Shown: piece after piece, positions 27,509-33,371 of the stretch | Layout of the letters: every line of letters starts with the position of its first letter | Numbering within the stretch: position 1 is the stretch's first letter | Assembly: GCA_903911135.1 (NCBI GenBank) | Contig: CAIWCG010000127.1 | Coordinates: 1 to 33,371, forward strand | DNA length: 33,371 nt | DNA from: an uncultured Bacteroidota bacterium | GTDB lineage: Bacteria; Bacteroidota; Bacteroidia; AKYH767-A; JABDAW01 | Reading direction: 5' to 3' | Program-made: the position numbers and the translations under genes | The notes under the pieces: generated by a model | The model's database searches: none | What the model saw: only the letters and a program-made list of their open reading frames with translations | Told to the model about the DNA's origin: nothing

Positions 27509-28447
27509 TTATTTATAGACAACTACCTTAACTATCCCGTCTTTTAAAGGATTTAAGCTAACTACAACACAAGCGCTGTGGCCTTTGCCCATCACCAGTT
27601 CGCCATAGGCAGGAAGCTTCTCGCCAGGGGAGTCGGTAGTCTGTCCCTTATATACCATCAGGTCAAAATCTACCATGCTTGTCATGATGCTGTTAAGAAC
27701 AATATGGTGTAATATCTTTTCGCTCGCCATATCTATGGTACTTATCTGGTCTCTCTCTTTTGATGGCGCATCGGAGGTGTCAAAACCATAATCGCCCAAT
27801 GTTCTGGCGTCATCCTGGTGGCGACTGTGCAGAAAATTGGCGAATTTATGAATGTTGATCTCCGGAATCGACATGTCCTCGTTTCTTGCCGCTGTCTCGC
27901 TTTCCGAATCTCTGAAATTTTGCTTCGAATCGTTCTTCTGCGTCACCGCACCAGTCAGTTGGGTGGTCAATGTCGCCATCACCCAGCCACGCTCCACCAG
28001 CAAGGGCTCTATCGAAGCCGTGCCTGCCGCAAAGGTGAGGTAATGCGTGTTTATGGCTTGAAACAAAGTTATCTGATCGGCCTGTGTGGTAGGGAAATGT
28101 GCCGCTCCACTAGCGCTGAAATCGAATCCCCAGTCGTTTCCATTGATATAATTTGGGGCATTAAGGTTTTTCAATTCTTGAGAAATGGCTCTCGACACGG
28201 TATTTATCTTGTCGAACACCACATGGGCCTCGGCATTGTTCTTTTCGCCCAATCGGAACAGCTTTGCGCTCGCTATTTCGTGCACCAGAGCCGCCTCTGC
28301 ATTGGTTACATCGGCATCCACATCAATACTTTGGGCAATGATGAACTTGGCACACTCGCCACCTACGCCATCGGTGGTCACTTTTTCCTTTATGGCCTTG
28401 CTTAGGGTAATTCTTCCTGTTGTTGTTGTTGGTAAATCGATTTCCAT
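27509..28447 (-). CDS. Hypothetical protein
   Basis: ORF from ATG 28447 (MEIDLPTTTTGRITLSKAIKEKV...). The -7 box at 28487-28494 excludes the longer ORF start at 28513. Confidence 0.7.
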   Translation of the reverse strand: MEIDLPTTTTGRITLSKAIKEKVTTDGVGGECAKFIIAQSIDVDADVTNAEAALVHEIASAKLFRLGEKNNAEAHVVFDKINTVSRAISQELKNLNAPNYINGNDWGFDFSASGAAHFPTTQADQITLFQAINTHYLTFAAGTASIEPLLVERGWVMATLTTQLTGAVTQKNDSKQNFRDSESETAARNEDMSIPEINIHKFANFLHSRHQDDARTLGDYGFDTSDAPSKERDQISTIDMASEKILHHIVLNSIMTSMVDFDLMVYKGQTTDSPGEKLPAYGELVMGKGHSACVVVSLNPLKDGIVKVVVYK

Positions 28448-28486
28448 TTCAGTTTTTTTTAAGGTTATTATTTTTATATATCGATG

Positions 28487-28494
28487 CAAAGATA
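28487..28494 (-). promoter_or_regulatory. -7 box TATCTTTG for CDS 27509-28447
   Basis: CAAAGATA on +; reverse complement GTTATCTTTGCATCG. Confidence 0.55.
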
Positions 28495-28555
28495 ACATTC
28501 TGCGTGACATCACTATTTATTTCATGCATATATATATAGCCACCAAAAAAAATGA

Positions 28556-28579
28556 AGCCTACCACTCACGCGGTAGGCT
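28556..28579 (-). terminator. Hairpin AGCCTACC gcgtgagt GGTAGGCT followed by TCATTTTTTTT on the - strand
   Basis: Perfect 8-bp stem and T-tract reading on the - strand. Confidence 0.5.
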
Positions 28580-28745
28580 CCACCAAAAAACATTACTTAA
28601 ACCAAAACTCTTTAAAACTATTTCAGAAAGACTTTTATAATTTTAGCGTTGCAAAATTAATACCTAAAAGAGGCCAGATGGGTTAAAGACTCTTTAATTT
28701 TGGTTAATGATGAGTTAAATAATCATTAATGATGTTTGAAAGTCC

Positions 28746-28753
28746 TATTTTTG
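28746..28753 (+). promoter_or_regulatory. -7 box TATTTTTG upstream of the histidine kinase (likely leaderless)
   Basis: CCTATTTTTGCGTGGTCATG. Confidence 0.55.
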
Positions 28754-28760
28754 CGTGGTC

Positions 28761-30356
28761 ATGTTAAGGAATAAGATATATGCCATCATCATTCTGATGA
28801 GTTTTGCCCTCATAGGGGTAATACTTGTGCAGATATACTGGATTGATACTGCATTAAAGATTCGCCATGAGCAATTTGTCGGAAAAGTGAATGATGCCAT
28901 GAATGCCGTGGTGACTAAACTGGAGACGCAGGAGGCTTTTGAGGCCATAACGAAACAAATCAGCCCATCGGGCCTTGATAATGACCAGGATGAGGATGAA
29001 AAGGACAAGGCTTTTTCTGGTATCATCGAGCCTTTCTTCGATGGCATGATGGTGCCTGATATCGGCATCAACGATTCGGAGATAAACTTCAGTTTGCGGA
29101 AGAATCCGCTGCGCATAGCCCAGAAAAGGGTGGACGTATCGTCGAACATAGTGGGCGAAATGAGCGCAAAGAAGAAGATGATGATTCATACCATCAACGA
29201 TTCGGTTCAATTTTACCTGAAACAGAGCATGAACATGATGAATTCGAAGATGAACCAGGTGAGCGAGGTGATGCAGAAGATGGCAACGGAGTTTTTGCAC
29301 AGCGATGACAACATCATGCAGCGGATTCACCCCGAGGTGATGGAAAACATGATCAAATCGGAGCTGGCGAACCATAACATCCATGCAGATTTCGTATATG
29401 GTATCGTCAATACGTCGGACCATAAGGTGCTGCTGGCGCAAGCGCCCAAGAACGACAAGAATTTGTTGAAGTCGAATTATAAGATACAGCTTTTCCCGAA
29501 CGACATCTTCGTGCATCCGGATAAGTTGGTGCTATATTTCCCCGGCAGCAAGACTTGGGTCATCAGAAGACTCTGGGGAATGTTGCTGTTGTCTATTGTT
29601 TTCACATTAATTATTATCTTTGCATTCACTTACACGATCATAATCATATTCCGACAGAAAAAATTATCCGACATTAAAACCGATTTTATCAATAACATGA
29701 CACACGAATTCAAAACACCCATAGCGACTATTTCTTTGTCGGTGGATTCGATAAATAATCCGAAGGTTTTTGAGAACAAGGAGAAGCTGCATTATTTTAC
29801 CAACATCATCAAGGAGGAAAATAACCGGATGAACCTGCAAGTGGAGCAGGTGCTTAAGATGGCCATGCTGGATAAGGGGGAATACAAGTTGAATTTTGAG
29901 GAAGTGGACATGCATCTTGTCATCAATAATGCAGTTAGGAACATCAATCTTCAGGTTGAGCAGAAGAATGGGCTGATAGCGGAAAATCTGACCGCCAAGA
30001 ATGCGATAATAGAGGCGGATTCGGTGCATATTTCGAACATCATATTCAACCTATTGGATAATGCGAACAAGTATTCGCCTGATAGACCTGAAATCAAGGT
30101 TTCCACGTGGAATGATGACAAAGGCATTTATATTTCGGTGGCGGATAAGGGCATAGGAATGAAAAAAGATGCACAAAAAAGGATATTCGAGAAGTTTTAT
30201 AGGGTTCCTACTGGCAATTTGCATGACGTAAAGGGTTTTGGACTGGGGTTAAGTTATGTAAAGGAGCTGGTAGAGGCGCATCAAGGCACGATAACGGTAA
30301 AAAGTGAACCATTCAAGGGAAGCATCTTTGAACTATTCCTTCCTTTTAAACAATAA
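28761..30356 (+). CDS. Sensor histidine kinase (RprX-like)
   Basis: H-box DFINNMTHEFKTPIATISLS, N-box IIFNLLDNANKYS, G-box VADKGIGMKKDAQKRIFEKFYRVPTGNLHDVKGFGLGLSYVKEL; two flanking TM segments. Confidence 0.93.
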   Translation: MLRNKIYAIIILMSFALIGVILVQIYWIDTALKIRHEQFVGKVNDAMNAVVTKLETQEAFEAITKQISPSGLDNDQDEDEKDKAFSGIIEPFFDGMMVPDIGINDSEINFSLRKNPLRIAQKRVDVSSNIVGEMSAKKKMMIHTINDSVQFYLKQSMNMMNSKMNQVSEVMQKMATEFLHSDDNIMQRIHPEVMENMIKSELANHNIHADFVYGIVNTSDHKVLLAQAPKNDKNLLKSNYKIQLFPNDIFVHPDKLVLYFPGSKTWVIRRLWGMLLLSIVFTLIIIFAFTYTIIIIFRQKKLSDIKTDFINNMTHEFKTPIATISLSVDSINNPKVFENKEKLHYFTNIIKEENNRMNLQVEQVLKMAMLDKGEYKLNFEEVDMHLVINNAVRNINLQVEQKNGLIAENLTAKNAIIEADSVHISNIIFNLLDNANKYSPDRPEIKVSTWNDDKGIYISVADKGIGMKKDAQKRIFEKFYRVPTGNLHDVKGFGLGLSYVKELVEAHQGTITVKSEPFKGSIFELFLPFKQ

Positions 30357-30383
30357 ATTATTAACCATAACAAAACAATAGCA

Positions 30384-31070
30384 ATGAAAATTTTATTAGT
30401 AGAAGACGATCGCAACTTTGGAACAGTTTTAAAGAACTATCTGGAGTTAAACGACTATCATGTGCACCTTTGCAGCGATGGTCAGGAAGGTGTTGATTCC
30501 TTTCAAAGCAAAACTTATGATTTATGCATTCTCGATGTGATGATGCCTAAGAAAGATGGCTTCACGGTAGCATTTGAGATCAGACAATTGAATCCTGATG
30601 TACCTATTATTTTCCTCACGGCCAAAACCATGAGGGAAGATATGCTGAAAGGGTTCAAATTGGGTGCTGATGATTATATTACCAAGCCGTTCGACTCGGA
30701 AGTATTGTTGGCGAAGATTAAGGTTATCTTGAAACGTTCTATTGATGAAACCTCAACCCAAAAGGCGCAGAATGATTTTGTGGTGGGGAAGTTTCATTTG
30801 AATTATAAATTGAGAATTTTGACCATTGATGGCCAGCAACAGAAGCTATCTCCCAAAGAAGCGGACCTTTTTCGCCTATTTGTCATGAACCTGAATGATG
30901 TTTTGACACGGGATAAGGCCTTGAAGTCAGTTTGGGGCAGAGATGACTATTTTGCAGGACGAAGCATGGATGTTTACATCACCAAACTTAGGAAGATTTT
31001 GAAACAGGATCCAACCTTGGACATTATAAATGTTCATGGGAGCGGCTATAGGATGGTAGATGGGTTATAA
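30384..31070 (+). CDS. OmpR-family response regulator (RprY-like)
   Basis: MKILLVEDDRNFGTVLKNYLE, CILDVMMPKKDGFTVA, FLTAK, GADDYITKPF; winged-helix SMDVYITKLRKILKQDPTLDIINVHGSGYRM. Confidence 0.95.
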   Translation: MKILLVEDDRNFGTVLKNYLELNDYHVHLCSDGQEGVDSFQSKTYDLCILDVMMPKKDGFTVAFEIRQLNPDVPIIFLTAKTMREDMLKGFKLGADDYITKPFDSEVLLAKIKVILKRSIDETSTQKAQNDFVVGKFHLNYKLRILTIDGQQQKLSPKEADLFRLFVMNLNDVLTRDKALKSVWGRDDYFAGRSMDVYITKLRKILKQDPTLDIINVHGSGYRMVDGL

Positions 31071-31190
31071 GTTCTTCTATTGGTTTTAATCGACCAAAAT
31101 AAAGGTGGAATTGTTAATAAGTTTCAGTTGAATTAGCTTATTTATTTTCAAAATAGTTAAGATTTATTTGGAAAATAAAATAAATTTACA

Positions 31191-31198
31191 TAGTTTTG
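31191..31198 (+). promoter_or_regulatory. -7 box TAGTTTTG with TTTG at 31167-31170 upstream of the His/Cys-rich secreted protein
   Basis: TTTG-N20-TAGTTTTG. Confidence 0.55.
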
Positions 31199-31240
31199 TC
31201 GCTCAAAATAAATAACAATAACTACCAAAACAAAAAAAAC

Positions 31241-31567
31241 ATGAAGAAAATCTTATTACTAATTTCATTCGGATGCTTTGCTATGGTGATGTCTTCTTTT
31301 GGGCAAACGCAGGCATCTGTACTTTCACCTCCATCTGAGACGAAGGTTACGATGAAGGAAGATGCCGGCGATAATCCAAAAAAGGAAACAACGGCTACTG
31401 AGGCAGAGTCTCATCATCATCACGACCATGACGCAAGTACCTGCACCAAGGCCGGTTGTACCCACGAACATGAAATAAAGAAGGATTGTTGCAAGAAAGA
31501 CAGCACTAAGGCTGACAGCAAACCAACCTTCATGCAATTCAAATCCTCCGATCCTAAAAGAGATTGA
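31241..31567 (+). CDS. Small secreted His/Cys-rich (putative metal-binding) protein
   Basis: Signal peptide MKKILLLISFGCFAMVMSSFGQ; ESHHHHDHDASTCTKAGCTHEHEIKKDCCKKDS. The ATG at 31241 is preferred over 31196. Confidence 0.75.
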   Translation: MKKILLLISFGCFAMVMSSFGQTQASVLSPPSETKVTMKEDAGDNPKKETTATEAESHHHHDHDASTCTKAGCTHEHEIKKDCCKKDSTKADSKPTFMQFKSSDPKRD

Positions 31568-31587
31568 TAAATAAGTTTAACAATACA

Positions 31588-31620
31588 AACCCGCAATGCT
31601 TGAAACCATTGCGGGTTTTT
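31588..31620 (+). terminator. Rho-independent terminator
   Basis: AAACCCGCAATG cttgaaac CATTGCGGGTTTTT. Confidence 0.88.
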
Positions 31621-31681
31621 AAGTTTATACCAGTTAGCCGATACTTTAATTAATTTTACGCCCTTATCAAACAATGAATAT

Positions 31682-33025
31682 ATGGAATTGAATGAATTGA
31701 ATGCCATATCGCCGGTGGATGGCAGGTATCGCAAACAGACCAACGACTTGGCAAACTACTTTTCGGAGGAGGCCTTGATAAAGTATAGGGTGCAGGTGGA
31801 GATAGAATATTTCATCGCTTTGGTTAATCTCCCTTTGAATGAACTGAAGGCTTTCGACAAGGCCTCGTTTCCTGCCTTGAGAAAGATTTATGTTGATTTT
31901 AATACCACCGATGCCCAACGAATAAAGGACTTGGAAAAGACCACCAACCATGATGTAAAGGCTGTAGAATATTTCCTGAAAGAGGAATTCACTAAGCTGA
32001 ACCTGGGCGATTTCAAGGAATTCATCCACTTCGGGTTGACATCACAGGACATCAACAATACCGCCGTGCCACTGTCATTGAAAGAAGCCATTCGCGATGT
32101 TTACAACAAGCATTTGAACCAGTCCATAGACCTCTTGTCGAAGCTGGCTGACGACTGGAAAGCCATTCCTATGTTGGCCAGAACACATGGCCAACCTGCC
32201 TCTCCCACTCGTCTTGGAAAGGAGTTGATGGTGTTTGTGGAACGCCTGAAAGGGCAGCAGCAAAGTCTCCATACTATTCCTTTTTCTTCCAAGTTTGGTG
32301 GAGCCACAGGCAATTTCAATGCCCACCATATTGCCTATCCCGAAGTGAACTGGGTGACTTTCGGCAACCATTTCGTAAATGACATCTTGGGCCTTAGCCG
32401 AACGCAGATTACCACCCAGATAGAACCCTACGACCATCTGGCTGCCTTGTTCGACAACATGAAGCGCATCAACACCATCTTGATAGACCTGAACCGGGAC
32501 ATCTGGATGTATATTTCCTCCGATTATTTCAAGCAAGTCATCAAGGAGGGCGAGGTAGGTTCTTCGGCCATGCCGCACAAGGTGAACCCGATAGATTTCG
32601 AAAACTCGGAAGGCAATCTGGGTGTTGCCAACGCCCTTTTCGAGCATTTTTCGAACAAGCTGCCCATCTCCAGGTTGCAGCGCGATTTGACCGATTCCAC
32701 CGTGTTGAGGAACATTGGGGTGCCGATAGCCCATACCTTGATAGCGTTCAAGTCCTTGGTGAAAGGGCTGAACAAGCTGCAACTCAACCAAGATGCCATC
32801 AACCGAGACCTGGAAAACAACTGGGCGGTAGTGACGGAAGCCATCCAAACGGTATTGCGCAAGCACGGATATCCTTCGCCTTACGAGGAGCTGAAAAAAC
32901 TTTCACGCACAAACAAATCCATCGGCAAGGCCGAAATCCATGCCTTCATAGACGCCCTGCAGGTAGACCCCACCCTCAAGGAATTGCTGAAAACCATCAC
33001 CCCATACAACTATACAGGCATCTGA
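31682..33025 (+). CDS. purB: Adenylosuccinate lyase
   Basis: MELNELNAISPVDGRYRKQT, HFGLTSQDINNTA, MLARTHGQPASPT, EVGSSAMPHKVNPIDFENSEGNL. Confidence 0.96.
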   Translation: MELNELNAISPVDGRYRKQTNDLANYFSEEALIKYRVQVEIEYFIALVNLPLNELKAFDKASFPALRKIYVDFNTTDAQRIKDLEKTTNHDVKAVEYFLKEEFTKLNLGDFKEFIHFGLTSQDINNTAVPLSLKEAIRDVYNKHLNQSIDLLSKLADDWKAIPMLARTHGQPASPTRLGKELMVFVERLKGQQQSLHTIPFSSKFGGATGNFNAHHIAYPEVNWVTFGNHFVNDILGLSRTQITTQIEPYDHLAALFDNMKRINTILIDLNRDIWMYISSDYFKQVIKEGEVGSSAMPHKVNPIDFENSEGNLGVANALFEHFSNKLPISRLQRDLTDSTVLRNIGVPIAHTLIAFKSLVKGLNKLQLNQDAINRDLENNWAVVTEAIQTVLRKHGYPSPYEELKKLSRTNKSIGKAEIHAFIDALQVDPTLKELLKTITPYNYTGI

Positions 33026-33062
33026 TTCCTCCCCCTCCTCCCTCCTAATTTCTAATTCCTAA

Positions 33063-33256
33063 TTCTTTTAAGGAGCCTATGGTTTCTTCTCGTATCAAGG
33101 TGCGTCCCGCTATCCGCTGTAGCCGCTGCATCCCCATTACCGAAACAAAGCAGCGGGCTGCCGCTACTATCGGGGCTAGTTTTGGCGGCAGGTAGCTTCG
33201 AAGCGGCTTTTGGCGAGTAACGTGGCTGCGGCGAAAAGGCTTTGCCTTTTCGCCGC
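33063..33256 (+). repeat. Structured intergenic element, copy 2, downstream of purB; ends in perfect hairpin GCGGCGAAAAGGC ttt GCCTTTTCGCCGC
   Basis: Near-identical to the reverse complement of 1-183. Confidence 0.85.
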
Positions 33257-33319
33257 TAGCTAAGCAATTATTTATGCATTGATAATCAATAAAAGTCGAT
33301 GACGATTTTTTTTCGACAC

Positions 33320-33371
33320 CATCCATTTAACCCTCCGCAGCATCCATTTAACCCTCCGCAGCATCCATTTA
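33320..33371. repeat. 21-bp tandem array CATCCATTTAACCCTCCGCAG, two exact units plus a partial, cut by the window end
   Basis: 33320-33340 and 33341-33361 identical; 33362-33371 continues the pattern. Confidence 0.9.

Noticed and set aside
28447-28513. Upstream start (28513) of the 334-aa ORF
   Set aside because: The -7 box TATCTTTG at 28487-28494 would lie inside the coding region; the ATG at 28447 fits better.
32075-32866. 263-aa - strand ORF
   Set aside because: Antisense shadow of purB.
1-33256. Terminal inverted repeats of a 33-kb transposon
   Set aside because: The interior is housekeeping genes with no transposase or integrase; each copy sits as an operon 3' element, so an intergenic RNA/terminator family is the simpler reading.
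33045-33326. 93-aa - strand ORF
   Set aside because: Covers the structured element and terminator hairpin; start falls in the 21-bp repeat.

Overview
33.4 kb of a Bacteroidetes-type chromosome. The phylum call rests on TAnnTTTG promoters, the Bacteroidetes-type RpoZ, BamD-RpoZ-CoaBC-DUF4835-RecN synteny and class Ia NrdAB. Most of the window is ordinary housekeeping: a molybdenum cofactor operon (moaCB fusion, moaE, moeB/thiF-like, moaD, moeA, TauE/SafE permease), an lgt-suhB-rimM-trmN6 operon, an alpha-oxoamine synthase, the bamD-rpoZ-coaBC-DUF4835-recN cluster, a TMTC-like TPR membrane protein, nrdAB, DUF3109, an RprXY-like two-component pair, a His/Cys-rich secreted protein, and purB. There is also a MazF-like toxin-antitoxin pair. 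The most unusual signal is non-coding: at least four, and probably six, unrelated intergenic tandem arrays whose unit length is always 21 bp or 42 bp (two or four helical turns; seven or fourteen codons). Unit sequences differ between arrays. One array (20841-21197, 17 units) has a 16-bp dyad-symmetric core with fully compensated substitutions between units. Another (9888-10103) is built from 42-bp hairpin units joined by palindromes. Near-identical ~185-bp structured elements sit in inverted orientation at the two window ends, each downstream of an operon (moaCB and purB), and look like a conserved Bacteroidetes 3'-end/intergenic RNA family. All assignments come from reading sequence and recalled family features; no searches were run.
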